A stretch of 64,000 nucleotides of DNA. Source: Salvelinus alpinus (Eukaryota > Chordata > Actinopteri > Salmoniformes > Salmonidae). The stretch lies in contig NC_092090.1 of the NCBI RefSeq assembly GCF_045679555.1, positions 29,539,702-29,603,701 of the forward strand, in the 5' to 3' direction. Positions 1 through 13,423 of this stretch are shown one piece after another. A model generated the notes under the pieces. The model was not told the origin of the DNA. It did no database searches and saw nothing but the letters and a program-made list of their open reading frames with translations. The position numbers and the translations under genes are program-made. Positions within the stretch are counted from its first letter, which is position 1. The number at the start of each line of letters is the position of its first letter.

Positions 1-352
<352 letters not shown>

Positions 353-530
353 TAAGTCAAAGCAGTTGTTGTAGCTGTGACATTTTTGTTGTTTGATTGT
401 GGATCTCGTATTGTGTGACTTGTTGGGGCAATGTATGTGGTGATGTTTTCAGATTTCTTTCATGCTGTAAATTGATTTGATGAATAGCTCGTAGAGAATT
501 GTGTTTGGAAATGTTTCTAAAAAAAGGTAA

Positions 531-749
<219 letters not shown>

Positions 750-1380
750 ACCCATCCCCAGGAAACAAAAACCCGGGGTGAAGCAAAAAATGTTACTGTG
801 ACTGGGTGTTCCCTCTTTTTTCTTTCTTTTTTTTTCTTCTATTTTGTCTGATTCTTTCCCCAACTTCCAAGCTTCATCCTTATTGGTGATTTGTTCCTCA
901 CTGGACCTGTATTTCATGAAAGGTGATCATATAGCTCTATGTATTCAGGAGGTGATCATAAAGGGTCTCTACATCAGTAGGTTGAAGTGGGGTGTTGCAT
1001 TTGAGACCTTTGGCTTAAGATAATGCTAGTGTCTGTATGACTTTGTATACTTTCTGATTTAATAATACTAATAGAAAGTTAGATGTTAGTTTGTTGCCCC
1101 CCCCCCCCCCCCCTACAAAAAAAAATGGATGATGTGTGCCATTTTGCACAAGCTGATGATAATCTTTGGCTTCTGATAAAGTAGAAACAATGGGTGACAC
1201 TATGCACTCTTTTACAGTAATATTGGTAGCTTCTGATAACAGTAATGTTGGCCAAGTCACCAATGAAATTAGGTGAGACATTTGAGGGTAGAGTAAATAA
1301 CAAACAAAAAAATAATCATACCAAAATTAATCACTCAAACTAATGAAAACGTTTACAATAAATGTAACATCTGCTACCTA
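750..1380 (+). other. tmem9b: probable tmem9b 3' UTR
   Basis: Non-coding sequence follows the stop codon. It is rich in A/T and contains a run of 17 C at 1097-1113. The first canonical AATAAA I see downstream is at 1357-1362. The 3' end is therefore an estimate. Confidence 0.4.
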
Positions 1381-4300
1381 AACTACAGAAGATGGGAATG
1401 AGTTGGAAACAGTAAAAATGTGTAGCATCAGTCTCTTGTCAAAAAGCATGGTTTTTAAGAAGTGATGTATAAACTTATTTACAACCTTTTACCCTGAACA
1501 ACAGTTGATGTACAGATGTATGCATTTCGTGGTGTGAACACTCCTGTATCATGTTCTCCTGTAAGTATAATGTAGCATTTGGGAGACATTTTGACTGTTA
1601 ACCTATCATCCGATGGTACATTTAATGTAAACATTAGTCCTCTCCTTTGAATATATGTGTGTGTTACTGTAGTCAGAGCCCTCAGCTGTCACTGTCTAGA
1701 GTAGATGTACACCATCTCTGCACCTTGCCTGTTTTGTTTTCAGCTTCTACTCCTCTCCATTTAGATACATTTGACATGAATCACACATTTATGAGATCCA
1801 CCATTATTCAAACTTTAAATAACTGTCATTGTCGTATGTTAGACAGTATTGATGCCACCATCTGTCTTTTACACTGATGTAAAACATTTTTTAATGATCA
1901 TTTGGGATAGCTTGGGTGGTTGTAAAGTGGGTAGAAAATTCTACTGTTGGGTGACCTAATGAAAGTGTTAACTCTTATCTGTGATAACATCACATTTGAA
2001 ATACATTTCTGTAATATTTATAATGCTTTTGTTTAATGCTGATAATGTCAAATTCCTGGACCATCCTCCAGGAGTCGTGCTTCAACATAAAAGGTAAAAT
2101 ACATTAGCCAAAATTGATGATCGCATTGATAGGCGCACAAAAACATATTGCACTAATGCAGACATTGATAGGCGCACAAAATGGCAGGTATACTATACCA
2201 TCGGAGTTCTATCAATATGATCATTTTAGTACAGGGCTTTGCTATGCATAGGGCGATAAACAGCAATGCTACAACTGATGAGAAATGTCAATAACCAATG
2301 CATTTAAATTGTATTAATGCATTAAAAATCCATCATTCATAATATAGCCAAGAGGGAACGAAATCTGAACGAAAATAATCAGGCTATTTCGTAAGTTCAC
2401 CATTGAACAATAGAACACGGAGTAAAATTACAGGATAAGTTTGCAAAAATGAATTTATCTCTAATGACAGTATGTTGATATCATACAAGACAATAGTGAT
2501 CATTTATTTACTTTTCAATGACTTGTGCAGAGCTGCCGTCATCGTTTCCTGTTCTCCCCTTTTATTTTTTTGTATGCATGCAGTCCGTTATCCAGAAAAA
2601 AAGTAGGCTACACTCGGTGCAGAAAATTCAGATTTAAGGATACTCGGCAAAAGAGCTACATTTGCGTTGTCAAAGAATGGATTGTTGAAAAATACTCCAA
2701 TAAGTGCATAAAGGATACGGTAAGGAGCGTTTTCCTTTTAATTTGTTCATACAGTAAATCCATATATTGTAGTTTTAACTTAATATAATGCATTAACTGT
2801 TTTATGAAACTGATTCTTGCATTTTCTGTTTTATGAAACTTGCGTGGTCAATAATGCAGAAAATCATAAAAAATTGCCACAAAAAGGTTGCGATTTTTTT
2901 ATGAGAGTGACTTGCTGGTTTGAATTAATAACCTATGACCAACAACAGTTTCCCCAAAATTGTTTTATTCAATACAGTACTGTAACCTCAAACTCAAGTG
3001 CTGTACTGTGAACATAAACTAGGGGGCGCCTTAAGGCCTTTTATAGGAACTACCCTAAGTACCCAATCTGGCATCTTAACTGAAATAATATATGAATCTT
3101 TTGTACCATTCTTACTTTTTGAATATCAGTCAATATGGGAGGATTTGGGTGAATTTGTTTTTTTTCTTTGCAGTATGCTTTTATTGAAGTATTAAAATGT
3201 TGCTTCATGCGTGGGGGAATGCAGGCTTCTAGACGAAAGTAAAAGTATTAGAACTACTCTTTCACCTGAAACTCTTTCAAACTGAATTATTGCATGTCCA
3301 AGCAAAAACAATACTCCAAGGTACTTCCTTTTAATAGGACCCATCCTGTGTTTTAAGGGCCAGGCTCTTATCTGTCCCTCTTTGGTTAATGACAGACGGA
3401 GAGGGTCTGTCTCCTCAATCCCCTCTTCAGTGCCTCAGTGTCAGACAGTGGGAATCATTTCAAGGCTCATAGAGGCTGCATCCCTGCAGGAGAAGCTTCA
3501 GTCAGAACCTTCCCAAGGTCTGCCTGACCATGGTCAGACTAACATTATGGCTGCTGTCTGGAAAAACCTTTCAATGCCACTGAAATGCAAGATAATAGAG
3601 TGTATAGGTAGGTCCTTGTTGAGCAGTTACTCTCTGTGCTTGAAATTGATGATGGGCTATTTGGTATGATTTATTCCTGTCTATAACAGTACAATGATTT
3701 CCTATGTTTAGAATATGAATTATTAGACATCTCTTGAGTAAATACTGTGGTTAAGGAGGGGCCCATTCTCAGAATAGAAATCTCTTTCATAAGGGAGAAT
3801 AACTACTTCCATGCATGTGTTTATCCTGTAATTCTTAAAGGCCCAATGGAGCTGTTTTTATATCAATATCAAATAATTTCTGAGTAACAATTAAGTACCT
3901 TACTGTAATATTTTTCCATTAAAATGGGCAAAAATAGTTTTTATCAAAAAAATTATCGAGCTAGAATTTTGCTTGGACTGTCTGGGAGTGGTCTGAGTGG
4001 GGAAGGGAAAACTTAAAACTAGCTGTTATTGGCAGAGAGGTTTGGAACTCTCTTTGTTATTGGTCTATTAAGTAATTTACCGCCTGGTGATGACACCAGG
4101 TAAGCCAAAACTCTCACCCATGCAAACAGGCTGTTTAGAAGGTCCTGTGTAGATTGTATTTTCAACCACCAATTATCAGGAAATAACACTGATCAAATGT
4201 TTTCACACTTTTGCAGTATTAGTTTCATCAGCTGTTATACAATATGATACAAAACACAGGTTTAACTAAATGTTGACTGCACTGGGCCTTTAAAAAAGCA

Positions 4301-5968
4301 TCTGGAGCAAGAATTAAGACAATGTGCAGGACATTCCTCTACTTTCAGTATGTGAGGCTGACAGCTATAATACCATTAACACATTGAACTAATCAGGATG
4401 AAGGCTAATGTGACTGGAGGCTGCCAATTTCCTCCCTGATAACAAATACGGCACAGGATCGTGTCCTGAAGTGTTTGCCCAATTCCAACAGTGCTGCAAA
4501 ACATAGGTGGGTGTTTATTAGAAATAAAAAATAAATCCCATGTGCGGTAGTGACTTTAGATCTGTGGAGATGTGTATTATTTGTACATGGGGACAGCAGT
4601 GGCAGATCTTTTAAAAGTCTCATGGCAGCCTTTGGTAACAGCGTTCTCCATGGGTCACAGATTCCAAATGGACTCCATATGGAGAGAACAGTCAATAGGG
4701 GCCATAGTGATGCCTGAGGCTGTAGCACCTATTACAAGTATGCATAACAAACACTAACACACACAGAATAGCTTACATGCCTCTAGTAGCTTTCCTTGTG
4801 ACAACAAAAAGTTCTGATTTTTGTCCATTTTGAGATATTTCTCAGCAACAGAATGAGATCGAATCATATTATTGCCCTATGATGCTAAGGGATAAAATAA
4901 GATGGATACGATTACATTATGATACTAGATGAACCACTGAAAAGTCTACAGGCCCTGAAGCTTATTTTGATGCAAATTGGTACTTTAGGTGGAGAGGAAG
5001 TATATATAGTGTGAGTCTTGTCATCTCTTCATTGCTGTAGGCCTTAGGGCAGTAGTATTGGATAGACATCATCAACATGAGAGGACTCGACTGCTGAAGT
5101 TTAAAGGGTGCCTCATGACCTGTCTTGAAATTGAATATGTTGTTCCTAAAAAAAACATCTTTATGTTAAAACAAGTAGTTTAGACTTGCGATTCAATCAG
5201 ACCCTATGCTGTTAGGCTGCTTGGAGGCTTTCGTATGCGACTGGCCCATCCTCATTTCCATAACTCCCTTGACCCGCTGGCCCTTGGCTATTTAAAATCT
5301 CCAGATGCCAGAGGAGAGGCTCTCACAGGAATATTTTGTGGTAAGGGTGTGGTGAAAGCTCAACAGTGTACTGGAGAGGGTTACTGTCAAATTTCAGAGG
5401 CTTTTGTGGATTCACTGAACATGACCGATGGATCCTACGCAAGGTACATTGGACCTGTAACGAGTCCAAAAAACACTGGCCTGGTCGTATGTTTTTTCCC
5501 TTTGCCTGAATGGTTTTAGCAGGTGTAAAAGGTGGAGAGTTGTAGACCTCAGGGAGATGATTTTAAAACAGATTTATGCCATCAAAACTGTGGACAAATT
5601 CCTGAGCCCGAGCAATGAAAAAGGTTGCATTCTTTTGTGAAAGTAGCCATATAAAAACAATAACAGTCTCTCTTTAAGTAGTGCTTATTTATGATTGGAC
5701 TGTATTTGATTTTCTCATGTTACACTCACAGAGAAGCAGCGTAATGTATTGCTTTCATTGTACAGAAGAAACCCTGAAGACCCGACTTCTCGACACCACA
5801 GTGGATTCCAGGAGGTTGTTCTTCGTTGTGCATCCATGCTACTGGATCCAGCCTTTCCCAGTATGAAACAGCACTAGTACCTCTGCTAATTTGAAGCACA
5901 AAGCTGTCAAGAGTCCACTCAGTACTCTCTATACTTTATGAGGCTTTGACATGTCTGAGAGACAACTA
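1381..5968. other. intergenic stretch without recognised gene
   Basis: I see no exon with convincing splice borders and no recognised protein. The sequence is A/T-rich. A 17-base motif (attgataggcgcacaaa) occurs twice at about 2127 and 2164. An open frame at 3382-3669 starts in a moderately GC-rich patch but matches nothing I know. The genes that separate tmem9b and dennd2b in human (ascl3, c11orf16, akip1) were looked for and not seen. Confidence 0.5.
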
Positions 5969-6798
5969 CACTGAACAAAAATATAAACGCAACATGTAAC
6001 GTGTTGGTCCCATGTTTCATGAGCTGAAATAAAAGATCCCAGAAATGTTCGATACACACAAAAAGCTTATTTCTCTCAAATTTTGGGCACAAATTTCTTA
6101 AATCCCTGTTAGTGAGCATTTCTCCTTTTGCCAAGATAATCTATCCACCTGACAGGTGTGGCATATCAAGAAGTTGATTAAACAGCATGATCATTACACA
6201 GGTGCACCTTGTGCTAGGGACAATGAAAGTCCACTCAAAAATGTGCAGTTTTGTCACACAACACAATGCCATAGATGTCTCATGTTTTGAGGGAGTGTGC
6301 AATTGGAATGCTGACTGCAGGAATGTCTACATGAGCTGTTGCCAAATAATTGAATGTTCATTTTTTTATCATAAGCCACCTTCAACATCATTTAAGATAA
6401 TTTGGCAGTACATCCAACTGGCCTCACAACCACAGACCACGTGTATGGCGTCGTGTGAGCGAGCGGTTTGCTGATGTCAACGTTATGAACAGAGTGCCCC
6501 ATGGTGGTGGGGTTATGGTATGGGCATGCATAAGCCACGGACAACGAACACAATTGCATTTTATCGATGGCAACTTGAATGCACAGAGATACCGTGACGA
6601 GATCCTGAGGCCCATTGTGAGGCACATTTGTTTTTAAAGGTATCTGTGACCAACAGATGCATATCTGTATTCACAGATGTGAAATCCATAGATTAGGGCC
6701 TAATGAATGTATTTCAATTGACTGATTTCTTTATATGAACTGTAACTCAGTAAAATCTTAGACATTTTTACATGTTGCGTTTATATTTTTGTTCAGTA
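5969..6798 (+). mobile_element. Tc1-like element, internally deleted, with both terminal repeats
   Basis: The left end CACTGAACAAAAATATAAAC and the right end, its near inverse around 6778-6798, are inverted repeats, flanked by TA on both sides (5967-5968 and 6799-6800). The interior is about 830 bp, roughly half a full Tc1 element. On the + strand at about 6455-6637 it keeps a transposase catalytic-core fragment ([20 protein letters not shown] then [12 protein letters not shown]). No full transposase frame survives. Other copies of the family are at 27526-27632 and 29227-29770. Confidence 0.8.
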
Positions 6799-7034
6799 TA
6801 GTTAGATCTTAGAGTACAACGACATACTGACAAAGCTGTGGACTTCCTGGAGACATGTTATGGGACATGAGTCGGATGTCTGCATCTTACGACTTCCTCC
6901 GTTCCTCAGTCAGTAGAATGAAAGGATGCTCCGGGGGGGCTGTATGAAATAGTGCACACTGAGAGTAAAATATATGATACATACTGTAGTTGGAGACTTG
7001 GTAGAACTGTGGTGTGGATTCTATTCATGACAGG

Positions 7035-7268
7035 TAGATCGACTCCACATTTTGAATCAACGTTGTTTCCACATAATTTCAACAAAATTTGGATTTGAAA
7101 AAAGTAATCAATGTAAGGGAATTTCGTCTATTTTTCACCCAACTTTGAACCTAAATCTAATGACATGGCACCATTTTTTGTTGATTTCACGCAGAATTCA
7201 CATTAGTTGACAACTCAACGAAATGTAAATCAAAACTAGATATTGAACTGATGTCTGTGCCCAGTGGA
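7035..7268. repeat. short interspersed salmonid repeat fragment
   Basis: The sequence contains 'gaatcaacgttgtttccac' near its start and 'tgatgtctgtgcccagtgg' at its end. These resemble the ends of a common salmonid miniature element that begins CCACTGGGCACAGACGTC. No open frame. The exact family and left border are uncertain. Confidence 0.4.
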
Positions 7269-9289
7269 ATGGCTTTAGATTTGATCTCTCCCCCATCTAT
7301 GTTTCTACTGCTGATGCTCAGAGGGTTTGATGAGAGAATTGGTTTATGGGTAAGCTGTAAACTGACATTTGTTTGTGATGATTAGGCATTGCATTATAGA
7401 GTAGATATGAAAGACAGGCTTTATAATTACCATTTCAGTCTTTTGCATCCTTTCCTGTGAAAGGGGACATTGATTCTTGATTGTAGACTTCGTGCCAATT
7501 GTTTTGGATAGAAATGTTCAGTTCTTTTTCAAATTCTGCTGTGGCCCAATAGCTGTTCCCTTAACCAGAGCAAGGTTGAGTGGACTCGTGTGTTGACTCA
7601 TGCATGTTTCCAATACTTTGAATTCATGTGGCTTGTTTGTATTTTTTCATGTTTTTCTTAAGTGCATCGAAAATGTTCCAGAAATCAGTAGCGTAAAGGT
7701 AGGGCACATATTGTTTACGGACTATATACATATTGTTTACCGACCAAATTTTTCTTTGATGACAAAGAACAAAAATCGCAAAAATCGCAACAATTACAAC
7801 AATGTAACAATGTAAAGGCTGTTTTGCTTGGAGGTAACCTACACTTAAGAAAGTGAAAAACAGACACAACTTTGGGTATGGTGATCTTCATAGCAGGCAT
7901 CCTCCCCCTTGGGTATTGTTTTGTCTGGACTCAGACTGCAGTGTTGTTTCTCAACATGCATGTGTGCTCTGGGAAGCTTAATGTTGGGAGAGCAGAGCAT
8001 GAGGTTTAAGCCTGTCTAGAGCCCACTTATATAAAACCAACCAGAGAGCGACAGGATCCACACTGCAGTCCAACAACAAGGAATCACATCTGCTAATATG
8101 TACATGGATTCTGGCAACTGTCCTCAGTGAACATGTGTTCACTGTTTTGAATATCTGAATTATTACTTTGGGATATGTCTCCAACCAGTATAATGTCCTA
8201 GTATAATTACATATAATGTCAAAAAAACATTTAATGGATCTTGTTAATAGTTTTGTCAAATAAGTGTTTTGTTAACTTGTTTTTTGTTAAGTATTATGTT
8301 AATTGATAACAGTCTATACTCCTAATTTTAAAGATATGTATGACTGTTGGGACTAATCATGGCAACTGTCTTCCAACTCATTAGCTGTGTGTTCGTCATT
8401 CAGTTTGACCTGAAATTATGTCTTTGACAAACCCTTCCCTCTGGAGATAGCCTCATCATCAAGCCCTTGAGGCTGTTCATAATTACACGATTTCACTAAT
8501 TGACACAGGTCTTTAAAGGTTCAACCTTGACTTTATCTTCTGAGATGTGTTTTGACATCTTATCTATCTCCTGGATAAATAGCGGATTCATTCTCCATCT
8601 CTGAGTACCATTCTGTAGTTGAAACGTGTGTAGGCCTATTGATTATGTTCTTGTTACATTGTGATTTTGCTAGTTTGTGTTATAAATAGTTGGATACACC
8701 AAAACCATACAATTACACAGAAATCTTCTCTAATTGTTTCCCTGAGAGAATATCCACGCTGAGTTGAGTAGTTATTCATTCCATAACTAAACATAGTGTT
8801 CTCTCGTAGCTGTTATTGATTAATACATTTCTCTCTCCAAATGTGGGAATATACTGTACTGGCTCATCATGCTGTACACTTTATATGTTGTAATAGTCAC
8901 TTGTTGACTTTAGTTTCCAACTCGAAGACTTTCTTACCCCTCTGGCATGTGTGTATTTGAGACCACTCTAGCGTTGTCTTGTGCACTCCCAACTGTCACT
9001 CTCTTTATATGCTGTTAGAAGGCTAGGAAGAGAGTGTCAAAAAGATCCAAATGGAATGTGGACCACATGATAATGATGTCCTGAGGATAATTCCAGAGCC
9101 TATCTGACTCTCTTGGTCATTCCTATGAAATATACTGTTGAATAGACAAAGAACTGCTGCAAGTTTATGCGTGGGATAGAGGAAAGGGGCCAGATCCATT
9201 GAAGTGGGGGGCAAACAACCCATCTCCATGGAAACTAGTCCAGCCCTCGCCTCTCCAGAGGAGTTCTCAAAGAGGGAGGGATTTGGTTG
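7269..9289. other. no recognised feature
   Basis: A/T-rich sequence. Short open frames here have no splice context and no recognisable protein motifs. I see neither a gene nor a clearly identifiable repeat. Confidence 0.4.
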
Positions 9290-9740
9290 GAAAGACATGA
9301 CTCGTAGTTCAGTGGGAAAGCTGCAGCTATCCGGCAAAACGAAACGTTTTATTTTTTTGCTACAATTTATCTAACGTGATTGATATTTGCTGGCCTTTTT
9401 TGGGGGAAAAATGGCTGTGGAAATGAGGCGCTACTCTGAGGTAAAGCTGGTCGTCATTTGATTTTTTTTTTTTTTTTTTTTACATGATTGGGGATAGTTT
9501 ATAAAGGGTTAACGAGGTTAACGAGCTAGTTGCAGCAAAAGTATCTGAATGCTGTACAGACAGAGTTCGGAAAGCGCAAATTCATCTCGTGGTTATATGC
9601 GACTGTATCAATTGACAAACCTAAAGTATAGCCTACAATAAATATTTCGCTGAAGTGATTTTAGTGATTTTACCGTATTTGGTAACGTAACAGTTTTGGG
9701 GATGTACCACGTTAACGTTATCCTTGTTGTTAGCGTTACA
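9290..9740 (+). promoter_or_regulatory. candidate promoter and first exon (dennd2b or unknown)
   Basis: CpG dinucleotides are denser here than in the flanks. At 9411 an ATG in good context (AAAAATGG) opens ten codons reading MAVEMRRYSE and meets a GTAAAG donor at 9441. If spliced to the dennd2b acceptor at 24195, this frame would not join the main reading frame. It would run 25 more codons and stop at a TAA at 24267-24269, so it would act as an upstream frame that overlaps the main ATG. No TATA box is evident. The assignment is inference from position, CpG density and the donor. Confidence 0.25.
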
Positions 9741-10536
9741 TCCCCACTTGAGCTCTTTCAAGTAGATAATGTGAATGACAAAATAATTAAATTAAATCGG
9801 ACTGAGTGAGTTGAGGCTAAATAAATTATGCCAAACTAAAGTTTACATTGTGGAGTACGAGATCATTTTTTTCAATTCAAAAGAGGGACTGTAAACTCAC
9901 TTGGGTTCTTGAGAGCTACGGATAATTTAGCTACAAACGTTCTGAGATTACATCCGCCTCAGATTTACTAATGCTGTTGAGTGAGAATATCCATAATCAT
10001 AGCCTATTATGTCCTCTAATGTGGATCATATTTTTTCTCTCTGAGGGGCATCTCTCTGTTAGATTCAGTTTAGCCAGACCTTTTTCCCCCAGGGGTACCT
10101 CCTGCTATCACTATCACTGCGACTAGGCAGACCCTGCAGCTGCAAGCTCTTTTTCTTGAACATTTCCCGAACAGACTGTCTATTGTGCATGTCTAACAAT
10201 GACCTTTCCTTCTCACTGGACTGGATTGTCAGCAGCAAGATTGGGAGGCCCCTCTGTTCTCTGGCCAGGGCTTGCATAACAGGGGCGAGGGTGGGATGTC
10301 ACCAGATGCTTTTTAGGCTGGCATTATCAGACAATGTGTATGATATTATACACACACCCAGTTATTGGGTAAGACTGGTAGGCTATATGTATGCTGCTAT
10401 GCCCAGTGCCCACACATCACCCATAATAGAAACCCATTGTCTAGTGGAGCCACACAGCTTTAGGGTGCCTTTTCACAATTTTATTTACTGGTATCTAAAT
10501 GGCATGCTGGGCATACTATTAGCCTATAAGCCATAT

Positions 10537-11283
10537 ATCAAATCAAATCAATTTGATTTATATAACCCTTCTTACATCAGCTGATATCTCAAAGTGCTGT
10601 ACAGAAACCCAGCCTAAAACCCCAAACAGCAAGCAATGCAGGTGTAGAAGCACGGTGGCTAGGAAAAACTCCCTAGAAAGGCCAAAACCTAGGAAGAAAC
10701 CTAGAGAGGAACCAGGCTATGAGGGGTGGCCAGTTCTCTTCTGGCTGTGCCGGGTGGAGATTATAACAGAACATGGCCAAGATGTTCAAATGTTCATAGA
10801 TGACCAGCATGGTCAAATAATAATAATAATCACAGTAGTTGTCAAGGGTGCAGCAAGTCAGCACCTCGGGAGTAAATGTCAGTTGGCTTTTCATAGCCGA
10901 TCATTAAGAGTATCTCTACCGCTCCTGCGGTCTCTAGAGAGTTGAAAACAGCAGGTCTGGGACAGGTAGCACGTCCGGTGAACAGGTCAGGGTTCCATAG
11001 CCGCAGGCAGAACAGTTGAAACTGGAGCAGCAGTACGGCCAGGTGGACTGGGGACAGCAAGGAGTCATCATGCCAGGTAGTCCTGAGGCATGGTCCTAGG
11101 GCTCAGGTCCTCCGAGAGAGAGAAAGAAAGAGAGAATTAGAGAGAGCATACTTAAATTCACACAGGACACCGGATAAGACAGGAGAAGTACTCCAGATAT
11201 AACAAACTGACCCTAGCCCCCCGACACATAAACTACTGCAGCATAAATACTGGAGGCTGAGACAGGAGGGGTCAGGAGACAAT
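10537..11283. repeat. common salmonid interspersed repeat
   Basis: Starts with tandem TCAAATCAAAT and continues with 'ctcaaagtgctgtacagaaa', 'ggctaggaaaaactccctag' and 'cctagagaggaaccaggcta'. I recognise these blocks as a very abundant salmonid repeat. Open frames in it are incidental. A GAGA-rich patch sits at 11112-11148. The superfamily is not certain from sequence alone. Confidence 0.65.
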
Positions 11284-11825
11284 GATCACTATCCTGTTAA
11301 AGCTGTTGGAATTCAATGTCAGTTTGCCAACCTTGATGATGAGTTGTAGATCTGTGTTGATCTCTCAGTGGTTTAAGATTCATGGGGAAATCATGTGATA
11401 CACTGTGACCAGGATCTGAGTGGAATATAGCTCACAGAGAATGACTGTATTGGATGTCACAGTTAAACCTCATAATTTGACTGGGTCTAGGCTATACATG
11501 CAGCAGTGGATAATCCAGCCACAAGTTTGCCCCACAAGTGTAAAAAGTTGTGTCAGTTCTTTTATCATAGCCTTGTTAAAGGTTAATGGTGCATCACTTT
11601 TATGCAGTGCCTTCAATGTGCCGCATCTTCCTCCCGGTCCTCCCTTTTCTACTCCATTTCATCTCAGCCATTTGCATTTTAGGTCCATAGCAGGAATAAA
11701 GATGGCAAGACATAGGGCCATCTATGGTTTTGGAATGGAAGCGTGGTAGTTCAACCAGTGTATGGATCCTAGGTAGTCATGTAGCTAAGCTTAGTTCGTA
11801 ACTTGGCAAAAATTGTCGCACAATA

Positions 11826-11990
11826 CACATTATGGAGTGATTCAAGTTTAACATTTTTATTGTCAAGTGCACAAGTACAGTGAAATGCCTTTTCTTGCAA
11901 GCTCTTTCCCAACAATGCACTAATTAATATCAGTAGTACTATAAAAAATTATAGTATTGACACTGATTCACAGGTATTCTGTGTTATCCT
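11826..11990 (-). repeat. LINE 3'-end fragment, reverse orientation
   Basis: The segment 'ttattgtcaagtgcacaagt' then 'acagtgaaatgccttttctt' is a diverged version of the LINE 3' end seen at 39872-39960, so the element lies on the minus strand. Only the terminal portion is present. Confidence 0.5.
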
Positions 11991-12558
11991 TTCTGCTCAC
12001 CACCCAGCCTTTGTAACTAAGATCCTGTACAGTAGTCTGTCACTTCCTGTTACTTCTTGTTTTTGTTTTGAATGACGGAGACCTTTGATTTACTTTTGGG
12101 TGTAGTGCAATCTACTCCCTCTGTTCAAGCAGATGGGGAATGCTGTCCCTTTTCAAATGTCACCAATCTCATTCTCTCTTTGGAGTTTGGCATTACAAAT
12201 ACTGAGTGTTTGCACAACCTTTCATAGACATTCTTAAACCTGTCGAATGGCATATTCAAAATGGTTTGGGCATGGCATTCTTTCAGGCTCACTTGCCATG
12301 TAAAGGCTATTGGTAAGTTAAACTGCCTGTGACCAGAAGTAAGTGCTGGGAGGCTGGCACTCAGGCTCCACCTTGACGTGTAGTCACTATCTCACCCTGG
12401 ATTACATACCATTTGCCTTACTATACATTATATCTTCCTGTTTTGATCATGCAAAGGTGCCTTAAAAGGAATGATATTCAGATGTATTTTCTCTGCTTCT
12501 CCTTTGATAGCTCACCTTACACATTTCTGTAATCCATCTATCTTTTACATAGGATATA

Positions 12559-13423
12559 CACTCAGTGGCCTGTTTATTAGGTATCTAGTATTGGGTCGGA
12601 CCACCTTTGCCTCCAGAACAGCCTGAATTCTTCGTGGCATGGAAACATTGCTCAAATGCTATCAAGGGACCTAACGTGTGCTAGGAAAACATTCCCCACA
12701 TCATTACACCACCACCAACAGCCTGTACTGTTGACACCAGGTAGGATGGGGTCATGGACTTACGCCAAATCCTGACTCTGCCATCAGCATGACGCAACTG
12801 GAATCGGGATTCTTCGGACCAGGCAATGTTTTTCCACTCTTTAATTGTCCAGTGTTGTTGATCACGTGTCCACTGGAGCCGCTTCTTCTTGTTTTTAGCT
12901 GATAGGAGTGGAACCTGGTGTGGTCGTCTGCTGCAATAGCCCATCTGTGACAAGGACTGACGAGTTGTTCATTCCCGAGATGCCGTTCTGCACACCACTA
13001 TTGTACTGCATCGTTATTTGCCTGTTTGTAGCGTGCCTGTTAGCGTGCACGATTCTTGCCATTCCCCTTCCACCTCTCATCAACAAGTTGTTATTGCCCA
13101 CAGGACTGCCGCTGACTGGATGTTTTTGGTTTGTTGCACAATTATCGGTAAACCCTAGACACTGTCGTGCGTGAAAAGCCCAGGAGGCCGGCCATTTCTG
13201 AGATACTGGAGCCGACGCACCTGGTACCGACGATCATACCACGCACAAAGTTGCTTAGGTCATCAGTTTTTCCCATTTTAACGTTCAATCGATCGGTAAC
13301 TGAATGCCTCGATTCCTGTCTGCCTGCTTTGTATAGCAAGCCATGGCCACGTGACTCACTGTCAGTAGGAGTGAGCTGTTTTTGTAAATGGGGTGGTGTA
13401 CTTAATAAGCTGGCCACGGAGTG
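12559..13423 (-). mobile_element. Tc1-like element, truncated transposase on minus strand
   Basis: Inverted ends CACTCAGTGGCC (12559) and GGCCACGGAGTG (13412-13423) are flanked by TA (12557-12558 and 13424-13425). The minus strand carries transposase pieces. An N-terminal helix-turn-helix region (GLLGFSRTTVSRVYR) lies at 13142-13417. A catalytic part (NIAWSEESRFQLRHADGRVR, then GGGVMMWGMFS) lies at 12681-12953. The C-terminal catalytic half is missing, which explains the 865-bp length. It cannot make its own transposase. Confidence 0.85.

Noticed and set aside
3382..3669. 95-codon open frame in a slightly GC-rich patch after tmem9b
   Set aside because: No recognised motif and no clear acceptor. 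Possibly conserved non-coding DNA, but nothing in the sequence supports a gene.
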